This document shows, piece after piece, positions 43,650-51,681 of a DNA stretch of 64,000 nucleotides. Every line of letters begins with the position of its first letter. The stretch's first letter is position 1. The translations under genes and the position numbers were made by a program. Under the pieces are notes generated by a model. It was not told the DNA's origin and did no database searches. It was given only the letters and a program-made list of their open reading frames with translations. Source of the DNA: Collinsella aerofaciens (lineage in GTDB: Bacteria > Actinomycetota > Coriobacteriia > Coriobacteriales > Coriobacteriaceae); assembly GCF_015558785.1 (NCBI RefSeq), contig NZ_JADMOP010000013.1, positions 1 through 64,000 of the forward strand. The letters run 5' to 3'.

Positions 43650-46346
43650 ATGGAAGAGATGCCCAAGAACTACGATCCGTCGACCAACGAGCCGGCGATC
43701 CTGCAGAAGTGGCTCGACGGCGGCTACTACAAGCGCCGTGAAGGCGTGGGCGACTGCACCGTCACCATTCCGCCTCCCAACGTGACTGGCAAGCTCCACA
43801 TGGGCCACGCCACCGATGACTCCATCCAGGATGCCATTGTCCGTATGGCCCGCATGCGCGGCAAGTCCACGCGCTGGGTGCTGGGCACCGACCACGCCGG
43901 TATCGCCACGCAGACCAAGGTCGACAAGAAGCTCAAGAGTGAGGGCATCAGCCGCCTGGAGATCGGTCGCGACAAGTTTGTCGACGCCTGCTGGGACTGG
44001 ACCCACGAGTACGGCGGCATCATCGTCGAGCAGATCAAGCGCATGGGCTGCTCCGTCGACTTCGACAACGAGCGCTTCACCATGGACGAGGATTACGCAC
44101 AGGCCGTGCGCAAGGTCTTCTGCGATTGGTACCACGACGGCCTGATCTACCGTGGCAAGCGTATCGTTAACTGGTGCCCCAACTGCACCACCGCCATCTC
44201 GGACGACGAGGCCGAATATAAGGACGAGAAGGGCCACCTGTGGCACCTGCGCTACCCGCTGACCGAGCCGGTCAACGGCCAGGATTACATCGTCGTCGCC
44301 ACCACGCGCCCCGAGACCATGCTCGGCGACACGGGCGTCGCCGTCTCCCCGAAGGACCCCGAGAAGGCCGCTTTTGTGGGTAAGACCGTCAAGCTCCCCA
44401 TCGTGGACCGCGAGATCCCCATCTTTGAGGATTGGCACGTCGATGCCAACTTTGGCTCCGGCTTCGTCAAGGTCACCCCGGCTCACGACCCCAACGATTA
44501 CGCCATGGGTCAGGCCCACGACCTGCCTCAGATTAATATCTTCGATGAGCACGCGGTGGTCGTCGAGGGCTACGGCGAGTTCACCGGCATGACCCGCGAG
44601 GAGTGCCGCGAGGCCGTCATCAAGTGGTTCGAGGAGCACGACCTGCTCGACCACGTCGAGGACCTCGATCACTCCGTCATGCACTGCTACCGTTGCGACG
44701 CCGCGCTGGAGCCGTGGCTGTCCGAGCAGTGGTTCGTCGCCGTCGATAAGCTCAAGGGGCCGGCGCTCGACGCCGTCAACTCTGGCAAGGTCACCTTCCA
44801 CCCCGCGCGCTGGACGCAGACCTACACCACCTGGATGGAGAACCTCAAGGACTGGTGCATCTCGCGCCAGCTTTGGTGGGGCCACCGTATCCCCGTGTTC
44901 TACTGCGAGGATTGCGGCTGGGAGGACGCCCTTACCGAGGACACCGATGTGTGCCCCAAGTGCGGCGGTCATCACGTGCACCAGGACGAGAACGTGCTGG
45001 ACACTTGGTTCAGCTCGCAGCTGTGGACCTTCGCCACGCAGGGCTGGCCGCAAAAGCCGGAGCTGCTCGAGGGCCATCACCCCACGACGGCGCTGGTCAC
45101 CGCGCGCGACATCATCGCGCTGTGGGTCGCCCGCATGGTCATGAGCTCGCTGTACTTCCTGGACGAGGTGCCGTTTAAGGACGTCGTCATCTACCCGACG
45201 ATTCTGGCCAAGGACGGCAGCCGCATGTCCAAGTCCAAGGGCAACGGCGTTGACCCCATGGACCTCATTGGCATGTACGGCGCCGACGCCATGCGCTACA
45301 ACCTGCTTACGCTGTGCACCAACAACCAGGATGTTAAGTTCGACGCGAACATCGACAAGAAGACCAAGAAGCTTATCGACAGCCCGCGTACCGAGCAGGC
45401 CAAGTCGTTTGTGACCAAGATCTGGAACGCTAGCCGCTTCCTGCTCATGAACATGGAGGGCTACACGCCCGGCGAGCCTGCCGTGGAGACGCCGGCCGAC
45501 GCTTGGATGTTCAGCCGCTTGGCCAAGGCCGTGAAGATGGTCACCGAGGGCATTGAGAACTACACCTTTGGCGACATGGCCCGCGGCGTGCAGCAGTTCT
45601 TCTGGAACGAGGTCTGCGACTGGTACGTCGAGGTCACCAAGGCCCGCCTGAAGGGCGAGGGCCGTCTGCAGGCGCAGCGCAACCTGATCTTTGTGCTCGA
45701 CACCTCCATTCGCCTGATGCACCCGCTTATGCCGTTTGTCACCGAGGAGATCTGGGACAACATGCCGGCGAGCGTGCTCGATCTGGACGCCGAGGGCAAC
45801 GTTGACCGCGCCGAGGCGCTCATGATCGCCAAGTGGCCTGAGTCCGCCGACTACGCCAAGTATGTCGATGAGCCCGCCGAGCGCGCATTTGAGCTGTGCC
45901 GCACTGTCGTTTCCGCCGCCCGCGCCACGCGTTCGCGTTACCGCTTGAGCCCCAAGGCCGAGCTCGACGTGGTCGTGCGCGCCGGTGCCGAGGACATCGA
46001 GAAGCTCGAGAGCCTGCGCTCGACGATTGAGCCGCTGGCTAACACCGCCTCGCTGGTCATGGGTACCGACGTTGAGAAGCCTGCCGCGAGCATCGCCGTG
46101 GTCGACAGCGGCGTCGAGGTCTTTGTGGTGCTCGAGGGCAAGGTTGATCTTTCGGCCGAGAAGGCGCGTCTGGAGAAGGAGATCGCCGCGGCCCAGAAGG
46201 AGCTCGCCGGCTGCGAGAAGACGCTGGCCAATGAGGGTTTTGTGGCCAAGGCTGCGCCCGCGGTGGTCCAGAAGAAGAGGGACCGTGCAGCTGAGCTCAA
46301 GGAGATCCTGGCGGCGCTGAACTCGCAGGTTGCTGACTTCTCGTAG
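43650..46346 (+). CDS. valS: Valyl-tRNA synthetase
   Basis: This 898-residue class I synthetase has the HIGH-type motif PPNVTGKLHMGHA near residue 35, editing domain TTRPETMLGDT, and MSKSKGNGVDP as KMSKS motif. A zinc-like CEDCGW/CPKCGG pair is inserted near the KMSKS half. The C-terminal coiled coil (about 830-898) binds tRNA. ATG 43650 follows GGGAGAG. Confidence 0.97.
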   Translation: MEEMPKNYDPSTNEPAILQKWLDGGYYKRREGVGDCTVTIPPPNVTGKLHMGHATDDSIQDAIVRMARMRGKSTRWVLGTDHAGIATQTKVDKKLKSEGISRLEIGRDKFVDACWDWTHEYGGIIVEQIKRMGCSVDFDNERFTMDEDYAQAVRKVFCDWYHDGLIYRGKRIVNWCPNCTTAISDDEAEYKDEKGHLWHLRYPLTEPVNGQDYIVVATTRPETMLGDTGVAVSPKDPEKAAFVGKTVKLPIVDREIPIFEDWHVDANFGSGFVKVTPAHDPNDYAMGQAHDLPQINIFDEHAVVVEGYGEFTGMTREECREAVIKWFEEHDLLDHVEDLDHSVMHCYRCDAALEPWLSEQWFVAVDKLKGPALDAVNSGKVTFHPARWTQTYTTWMENLKDWCISRQLWWGHRIPVFYCEDCGWEDALTEDTDVCPKCGGHHVHQDENVLDTWFSSQLWTFATQGWPQKPELLEGHHPTTALVTARDIIALWVARMVMSSLYFLDEVPFKDVVIYPTILAKDGSRMSKSKGNGVDPMDLIGMYGADAMRYNLLTLCTNNQDVKFDANIDKKTKKLIDSPRTEQAKSFVTKIWNASRFLLMNMEGYTPGEPAVETPADAWMFSRLAKAVKMVTEGIENYTFGDMARGVQQFFWNEVCDWYVEVTKARLKGEGRLQAQRNLIFVLDTSIRLMHPLMPFVTEEIWDNMPASVLDLDAEGNVDRAEALMIAKWPESADYAKYVDEPAERAFELCRTVVSAARATRSRYRLSPKAELDVVVRAGAEDIEKLESLRSTIEPLANTASLVMGTDVEKPAASIAVVDSGVEVFVVLEGKVDLSAEKARLEKEIAAAQKELAGCEKTLANEGFVAKAAPAVVQKKRDRAAELKEILAALNSQVADFS

Positions 46347-46365
46347 GTCTAACTTGGGGGCGCGT

Positions 46366-46466
46366 CCCGATGCTTTGCTCTCCGCTGCGGACAGTCCTGC
46401 GCAAGACGGACAGCACATTAAGTGCTGTCCTTTGCGTGCGGAACTTGCGGCGAGCAAAGCATCGGG
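46366..46466 (+). other. Nested hairpin element downstream of valS
   Basis: An outer perfect 15-bp stem (46366-46380 with 46452-46466) encloses an inner perfect 9-bp hairpin GGACAGCAC/GTGCTGTCC (46408-46430) with loop ATTAA. No T-run follows. The rest of 46347-46573 holds no gene. Confidence 0.6.
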
Positions 46467-46573
46467 CCGCTCCTAGTTCGCTTACGTGGTTGTTTGCAAC
46501 TGGTAGGTTGGGGCCACCTGGTTGTGGCCTTGATCTTGCTGCAATCGGGTAAAGGCTGAAATTGTCAACGCGA

Positions 46574-46604
46574 GGGGCTCATTCTTTTTGATGAGCCTCT
46601 TTTT
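46574..46604 (+). terminator. Terminator before folC
   Basis: GGGGCTCAT (46574-46582) pairs with ATGAGCCTC (46591-46599, one G-U), then TTTTT. Confidence 0.8.
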
Positions 46605-46626
46605 CTATTATGGGGGACTTTGGGTT

Positions 46627-47970
46627 ATGGCTAAGCGTTCTGGGTCGTATGTCGTTCCTTTTTCGTTTGATTTGCTTTCGTTTGATGAGGCTGTGGGGTT
46701 GGCTGCTGATACGGGATGGATTTCTGGGGATGCTGGGCCTCTGCTTGAGACGGTTGTCGATATGCTCGATGAGCTGGGGCGTCCGGACGAGTACTTTGAT
46801 TGCATTCAGGTTGCCGGTACCAATGGCAAGACTTCGACCACGCGTTTTTCGGCCGCCATTCTTCGCGGCGAGGGGCTCAAGACCGCGCTGTATACGTCGC
46901 CGCAGCTGGTGCGCTATCCCGAGCGCATGGAGGTCGATGGGCGTGTTGTGAGCGATGAGGCGTTTGCCCGTGGCGTTTCGGCAGCTGTCGAGGCGGGGCG
47001 TCGCGTGAATGCGCACCGTGTGGCGGCGGGGGAGCGCGCCTATACTATTACGCCGTTTGACCTGCTGACGGCTGCCGCACTGGTGGTGTTTGCCGAGGCT
47101 CGCGTGGATGTTGCCGTGCTCGAGGTTGGTATGGGCGGGCGCTGGGACGCCACGAGTGCGACCGATCCCGTCGCCGTTGCCATTACGGGCATTGGGCTCG
47201 ATCACACACGTATTTTGGGTGATACGCTCGAGGCCATTGCGGGGGAGAAGGCTGCGGTTATTAAGCCTGGGCGCCTGGTTGTTTTGGGCGAGGGCACGCA
47301 CGAGGCGAGCGTTCAGCGCGTGATGGATGCCCGCTGCCGTGAGTGCGGTGTCGTGCCGCTCGTGGTGAGCCACGCCACGACTAAGGTGCCGGCGCGTGTG
47401 GGCGACACGGTTGAGTTTAGCTGCACCACGCCGCGTGCGATCTATACGACGAACATGGTTAAGCCGGCGTATCAGCCGCAGAATGCCGCATGCGCGATTA
47501 TGCTGTGCGAGGGGTATCTGGGTCGCGAGCTCGACCACGATGCGCTGGATGCATCGCTTATGGGCTGTCCCACGCCGGGTCGTTTTGATGTGCTGGGGAC
47601 CGATCCGCTCAAGCTGATTGATGCCTGCCATAACCCTCAGAGCTGCGAGAACTTTGTGAGCGCGCTGGACGAGATCGATCCGTGCGTGGAGAATCGCCCC
47701 ACGCTGCTGTGTGCCGCGCTGGCCGACAAGGACGTGGCGGGCATCGTTGACGTATTGATCCCTGCCTTTCCGCGCGTAGTCGTGACCCAGACCGATTCCG
47801 ATCGCGCCCTGCCGGCAGAGGAGCTTGCTGCCCTCGTTGATGCCGATAAGCTCACGGGAGTATATCCGAGTGTGTCCGAGGCCCTCGCTGCCTTCGATGT
47901 CGCAGACGAGCCTTTCGTAGCCGCCGGCACCATCACCCTAGCCGGCGAAGTAGCCGGTCTGCTCCGCTAA
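46627..47970 (+). CDS. folC: Folylpolyglutamate / dihydrofolate synthase
   Basis: This 447-residue Mur-ligase-like enzyme has the P-loop AGTNGKTST near residue 62, TALYTSPQLVRYPERM and VAVLEVGMGGRWDATS, all FolC signatures. It adds glutamate to folates and may make dihydrofolate. ATG 46627 is chosen as the first start after the preceding terminator; no ideal ribosome site is seen. The C-terminal domain has the family DACHNPQS. It converges on the M24 peptidase gene. Confidence 0.93.
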   Translation: MAKRSGSYVVPFSFDLLSFDEAVGLAADTGWISGDAGPLLETVVDMLDELGRPDEYFDCIQVAGTNGKTSTTRFSAAILRGEGLKTALYTSPQLVRYPERMEVDGRVVSDEAFARGVSAAVEAGRRVNAHRVAAGERAYTITPFDLLTAAALVVFAEARVDVAVLEVGMGGRWDATSATDPVAVAITGIGLDHTRILGDTLEAIAGEKAAVIKPGRLVVLGEGTHEASVQRVMDARCRECGVVPLVVSHATTKVPARVGDTVEFSCTTPRAIYTTNMVKPAYQPQNAACAIMLCEGYLGRELDHDALDASLMGCPTPGRFDVLGTDPLKLIDACHNPQSCENFVSALDEIDPCVENRPTLLCAALADKDVAGIVDVLIPAFPRVVVTQTDSDRALPAEELAALVDADKLTGVYPSVSEALAAFDVADEPFVAAGTITLAGEVAGLLR

Positions 47971-47984
47971 CCCATCCCCTCATC

Positions 47985-48051
47985 AGTTGCGGTGAAATAC
48001 GGACTGTTTTACAAGCCAGAAGCCTCAAACAATCCGTATATCACCGCAACT
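47985..48051. repeat. Dispersed palindrome family A, copy 4
   Basis: Arms 47985-48005 and 48031-48051 (two mismatches) enclose a 25-base centre, located between convergent folC and the M24 peptidase gene. Confidence 0.85.
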
Positions 48052-48063
48052 CAAAAGCAGCCA

Positions 48064-48089
48064 ATTTGGGACGGGGCTTTTTTAGCTGC
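48064..48089. repeat. Family C repeat, left arm only
   Basis: A 26-base arm (TTTGGGACGGGGCT core) nearly equals the left arm of the full copy at 49465. No convincing right arm follows. The T-run inside it may help terminate folC. Confidence 0.55.
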
Positions 48090-48124
48090 CCTGTACCCCG
48101 AGTTGACTCGCTTGTCACGAAATG

Positions 48125-48262
48125 GGCCTATCTACTACGTTTGACAGGTTACCCTCGACCACACGGAACATCGCGAAATTAAAACCGCAGGTAGACGGCT
48201 TGCGTATTTTGCGAAAACTCGGTTATGGTCGACCCATGCGGGTTAAACGTAGTAGATAGGCC
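48125..48262. repeat. Family D element, copy 1
   Basis: Perfect 18-bp outer arms (48125-48142 and 48245-48262) enclose a nested TCGACCA/TGGTCGA stem and a 26-base core (48176-48201, containing ACCGCAGGTAGACGGCTT) that is repeated exactly at 49613-49638. Confidence 0.75.
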
Positions 48263-48285
48263 GTTTTTGTGGCGCGACGTAATCG

Positions 48286-48320
48286 CAATGTGACAAAGGG
48301 GCTGTCCCTTTGTCACATTG
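48286..48320. repeat. Perfect 15-bp palindrome beside the M24 gene
   Basis: CAATGTGACAAAGGG (48286-48300) and its complement (48306-48320) enclose GCTGT and end one base before the stop codon of the minus-strand gene, so it is a probable transcription stop for that gene. Confidence 0.65.
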
Positions 48321-48321
48321 G

Positions 48322-49410
48322 CTAGTCTAGGCGGAGCGGATCGTGGGGGTAGGCGTTGAGAATCTCGACGCCGGTCTCGGTAACCAGGGCCAGGTCCTCG
48401 ATGCGGACGCCGGTGCGGCCGGGGAGGTATATGCCCGGCTCGATGGAGAACGTCATGCCCGGCTCTACGACCTGCTCGTTGACGAGTGAAACGTCGCCCG
48501 GCTCGTGGTCCTGCAGGCCGATCGAGTGACCCAGGCGATGCGTAAAGTACCGCCCATAGCCCGCGTCTTCAATCACATCGCGCGCGGCGCGGTCCAGGTC
48601 GCACATGCGCACACCCGGTGCGATGAGTGCCTCGGCGGCCTCGTTGGCGCGGCGCACGATGTCGTAGATGCGCGCCGTCTCCTCGTCCGGATCGCCCCAA
48701 AAGAACGTGCGCGTCATGTCCGAGCAGTAGTTGCGATGACGCCCGCCAATGTCGAACAGCACTACGTCGCCGCGCTTGAGCACGGTGTCGTCGGGCTCGT
48801 GGTGCGGGTCGCCGGCGTTAGCACCAAAGCTCACGATGGGCGGAAAGCTAAAGCCCTCGCAGCCGTGCTTGCGATACAGGCCGAGCATCTGGTCGGCAAT
48901 CTCGCGCTCCGTCACGCCTTCGTGGACGAGCTTGATGACGTCGGCCATCACGGCGTCGTTAGCGGCCGAGGACGCGCGCATGAGCGCCTGTTCGGCGTCA
49001 TCCTTGTGGGTGCGCGCGGCGGTGACGGCAAAGTCGCCCAGGAAAAACTCGCTGGCTGCGTGGCGCTCCATGAGTGGCATCAAAAAGCCGGAACGCATGA
49101 CGGTGTCGATGCCGAGCGGTTTGTTCGGATCGACCTCGCGAACGATGGCGTCGGCCACTACGTCAGTATCGGTGTGATAGGCCACGCGGGCATTGTCGTA
49201 CTCGGGTCGCTGATGCAGCGCGTTGACCAAGATCACAGGTTCGCTATCGCGTGCGAGCAGCACGCCGCAAAAACGCTCGAACATATCGGCATAAAAACCG
49301 GTCAGATAGTAAATCGACCACGGGTCGTTTACGAGCAGCTGTGCGCCGGGGTGCTGAGCCTCGAGCGCATCAAGCACGTGCGCCACACGCTGGTCATCGA
49401 CATGTGCCAT
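48322..49410 (-). CDS. M24-family aminopeptidase (Xaa-Pro type)
   Basis: This 362-residue protein has a creatinase-like N domain (1-130) and a pita-bread catalytic domain. Metal ligands are visible as Asp220 (VVLFDIGG), Asp231 (YCSDMTRTF), His in HRLGHSIG, and two Glu in FSIEPG and VRIEDL. It would remove N-terminal residues next to proline from peptides, consistent with proteolytic gut metabolism. ATG 49410 has GAAAGGAT upstream on the minus strand. It stands alone between repeat-filled gaps. Confidence 0.92.
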   Translation of the reverse strand: MAHVDDQRVAHVLDALEAQHPGAQLLVNDPWSIYYLTGFYADMFERFCGVLLARDSEPVILVNALHQRPEYDNARVAYHTDTDVVADAIVREVDPNKPLGIDTVMRSGFLMPLMERHAASEFFLGDFAVTAARTHKDDAEQALMRASSAANDAVMADVIKLVHEGVTEREIADQMLGLYRKHGCEGFSFPPIVSFGANAGDPHHEPDDTVLKRGDVVLFDIGGRHRNYCSDMTRTFFWGDPDEETARIYDIVRRANEAAEALIAPGVRMCDLDRAARDVIEDAGYGRYFTHRLGHSIGLQDHEPGDVSLVNEQVVEPGMTFSIEPGIYLPGRTGVRIEDLALVTETGVEILNAYPHDPLRLD

Positions 49411-49464
49411 GAAACATCCTTTCGCTAGGTTGCCACCATGGTATCCCCAATGCCAGGGTAGTCA

Positions 49465-49543
49465 ATTTGGGACGGGGCTATTTTAGCTGCGTCAAACTTG
49501 CGGGCTAATAGGTAAAAGTAGCTAAAAGAGGCCCGTTCCAAAT
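49465..49543. repeat. Family C repeat, full copy
   Basis: Arms 49465-49490 and 49518-49543 match at 22 of 26 positions and enclose a 27-base centre. Arm core TTTGGGACGGGGCT. Related half-copies are at 48064 and 49844. Confidence 0.7.
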
Positions 49544-49551
49544 GGGCTGGT

Positions 49552-49709
49552 TTCAAAAGTATGGCGGATTACGGGGCTGGACCTGTATTACTTGACCATG
49601 GGAAAAATCACTAAATTAAAACCGCAGGTAGACGGCTTATCAAAAATCGAAAATTGCCGGTATGGATGGGGGTCTCCGAATTAGCCCCGTAATCCGGCAT
49701 AGTTTTGAA
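49552..49709. repeat. Family D element, copy 2
   Basis: Outer arms 49552-49578 and 49683-49709 match at 25 of 27 positions but are unrelated to the arms of copy 1. The inner 26-base core (49613-49638) is identical to copy 1. Confidence 0.75.
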
Positions 49710-49752
49710 TTGGTACTAAAGTAGGCACAAGCTAAATACCGATTCCAAGGAT

Positions 49753-49818
49753 GGTTGCGGTGGAATAGTTCCTGGATGCCGGGGTTTGGCGGAAATCAGG
49801 AACTATTTCACCGCAATT
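49753..49818. repeat. Family A palindrome, diverged copy 5
   Basis: Arms 49753-49773 and 49798-49818 enclose 24 bases. TTGCGGTG is kept at the outer end, but the inner arm halves differ from the other copies while remaining complementary to each other. Confidence 0.65.
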
Positions 49819-49843
49819 GAGGAGGGGCGGGGTGGATGGTGGG

Positions 49844-49869
49844 GTAGCTACAAGAGCCCCGTCCCAAAT
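49844..49869. repeat. Family C repeat, right arm only
   Basis: A 26-base sequence close to the right arm of the copy at 49465 (GTAGCTACAAGAGCCCCGT core), just after the DUF1667 stop codon in its transcription sense. Confidence 0.55.
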
Positions 49870-49876
49870 GAGCTAC

Positions 49877-50275
49877 TTAGGCAGGGTCGATGTCCATGCT
49901 GGCGATGAGGTCGATATTGGTATTGAGGAGGTTCTCTAGCACGACGTCGCCCATGCGGATGGGGGCGTTGACGACTAGGCCTCGGATGAGGTTCATGGCT
50001 TGGGCGTGGAGTGCCAGCGGGATGGCCTCAGCCGTGCGCACAGGCAGCAGCGTCTCGTCGCCGCCGGAGACGGCCACGGTCGTCGTGAGCACGCGCGTGG
50101 GACAGGTGAGCTCCTGATGCGCGAACTTATCGCCGCGTGGGCAGTTGTTGCCGGTCACGGAGTGCACCTCTACCAGGGCGCCGTCTGCGTCACGCTCCAC
50201 CTCTACGGTTAGGAGACACTCGGACGGGCAGGTGGTGCAGTTGAACTTGAGCTTTTCGATTGCGTTCGTGCTCAT
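49877..50275 (-). CDS. DUF1667 protein (small Cys-containing partner of FAD oxidoreductase)
   Basis: This 132-residue protein has NCTTCPSECLLTVEV near residue 10 and GNNCPRGDKFAHQEL near residue 41, four cysteines likely to bind an Fe-S cluster or zinc. The family regularly follows the two flavoprotein genes found here upstream. ATG 50275 is preferred over a longer frame that overlaps the upstream gene. It is the last gene of the minus-strand operon and probably an electron-transfer component. Confidence 0.85.
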   Translation of the reverse strand: MSTNAIEKLKFNCTTCPSECLLTVEVERDADGALVEVHSVTGNNCPRGDKFAHQELTCPTRVLTTTVAVSGGDETLLPVRTAEAIPLALHAQAMNLIRGLVVNAPIRMGDVVLENLLNTNIDLIASMDIDPA

Positions 50276-50279
50276 GACT

Positions 50280-51680
50280 CTACGCCTCCTTAACGGGTTC
50301 GACGGAAAGGATAATCTCGCTGGCACCCAGGTCGAGCGCTTGTTTGATGACCTTTGCCGGTAGCGGGAAACTCTCCATAACGCCCGGCTTAAACGCGCGG
50401 ACCTTGCCGGTGAACAGTTCCTCGCCGTCGGCCAAGATCCTCACGCGGGCGGCGTCGACGGGTCGGCGCACGCGGAAGTTCAGTTTGGTGAGCGCCACGG
50501 CCGTAATGCGTCCCGGCAGCGCGTATCCCGCAATGCTGGCAGGGGAGACCGTGAGCTGGCAACCCGCGCCTGGAGCGCCCGCCTCGGCATCCGCGCCGCC
50601 GCCCAGCGCGTACGCCGCCGCAGCCGCGCCGGCATGTTCGGACTCAGTTGTCACGTTGTCGGCCAGGTCGTGCACGTGCAGCACGTTGCCGCAGGCAAAG
50701 ATGCCTGGTACGCCCGTCTGCAGGCTCTGGTCCACCACGGCGCCGCGCGTGCGCGGGTCAAGTTCAACGCCCGCGCCCACCGAAAGCTCGTTCTCGGGAA
50801 TCAGACCCACCGAAAGCAGCAACGTGTCGCACGGAACAACGCGCTCGGTCCCCGGAATGGGTGCCAGGTGCTCGTCGACCTTACTCACCTCGACGGCCTC
50901 CACGCGGTCGTGTCCGATTACGCGTGTGACGGTAGTAGACAGGTGAAGCGGAATGCCAAAGTCGTCCAGGCAGTTCTTGACGTTGCGGCGCAGACCGTTG
51001 GCGTACGGCATGAGCTCGTACACGCCCTCGACCGAAATTCCCTCGAGCGTACAGCGGCGCGCCATGATCAGCCCGATGTCGCCCGAGCCCAAAATGACGG
51101 CGCGCGAGCCGGGCTTGAGGTTTTCGATATTGATGTATCGCTGCGCCAGGCCGGCCGTAAATACGCCGGCGGGGCGGCTGCCGGGGATCTTGATCTCGCT
51201 GCGCGTGCGCTCGCGGCACCCCATGGCAAGGACGACCGCGCGTCCGGTGAGCTGAAGCATGCCGGCGCGGCTCATGAGCGTGACGGTATGGACTGCGGTG
51301 GCTCCCGAGGCCTCGTCCACGCCCGACGCGCTCGCGCCCGCGCCCTCGCCCGAATCAATCCCAATCACCATACTGCCCAAGAACAGCGCAACGTCGGTTG
51401 CGCGCACCTGGTCGATAAAGCGTTGGGCGTACTCGGGGCCGGTGAGTTCCTGCTTAAAGTGCGAAAGGCCAAAACCGGGGTGGATGCACTGGCGCAGGAT
51501 GCCGCCCAGATGCTGCTCGCGCTCCACGATGGCCACGTGGGCGCCGGCATTATGTGCGGCAAGCGCAGCCGCCATGCCAGCAGGTCCGCCGCCGATGACG
51601 ACCACGTCGAAGGCCTTCGTCGACACCGACGCTACAGCTCCGGCTTTCGCGCGTCCGTCGCGCATATCCAACGTCGCCAT
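50280..51680 (-). CDS. FAD-dependent pyridine nucleotide-disulfide oxidoreductase-like protein
   Basis: This 466-residue flavoprotein has an N-terminal FAD motif VVVIGGGPAGMAAALAAHNAGA near residue 27, a redox-type HLGGILRQCIHPGFG segment and a second nucleotide-binding motif VILGSGDIGLIMARR. A glycine/alanine-rich insert (ALGGGADAEAGAPGAG) lies near residue 360. With the GlpA-like gene upstream and DUF1667 downstream it forms the trio often linked to glycerol-3-phosphate oxidation. It starts one base after the upstream stop. Confidence 0.87.
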   Translation of the reverse strand: MATLDMRDGRAKAGAVASVSTKAFDVVVIGGGPAGMAAALAAHNAGAHVAIVEREQHLGGILRQCIHPGFGLSHFKQELTGPEYAQRFIDQVRATDVALFLGSMVIGIDSGEGAGASASGVDEASGATAVHTVTLMSRAGMLQLTGRAVVLAMGCRERTRSEIKIPGSRPAGVFTAGLAQRYINIENLKPGSRAVILGSGDIGLIMARRCTLEGISVEGVYELMPYANGLRRNVKNCLDDFGIPLHLSTTVTRVIGHDRVEAVEVSKVDEHLAPIPGTERVVPCDTLLLSVGLIPENELSVGAGVELDPRTRGAVVDQSLQTGVPGIFACGNVLHVHDLADNVTTESEHAGAAAAAYALGGGADAEAGAPGAGCQLTVSPASIAGYALPGRITAVALTKLNFRVRRPVDAARVRILADGEELFTGKVRAFKPGVMESFPLPAKVIKQALDLGASEIILSVEPVKEA

Positions 51681-51681
51681 C

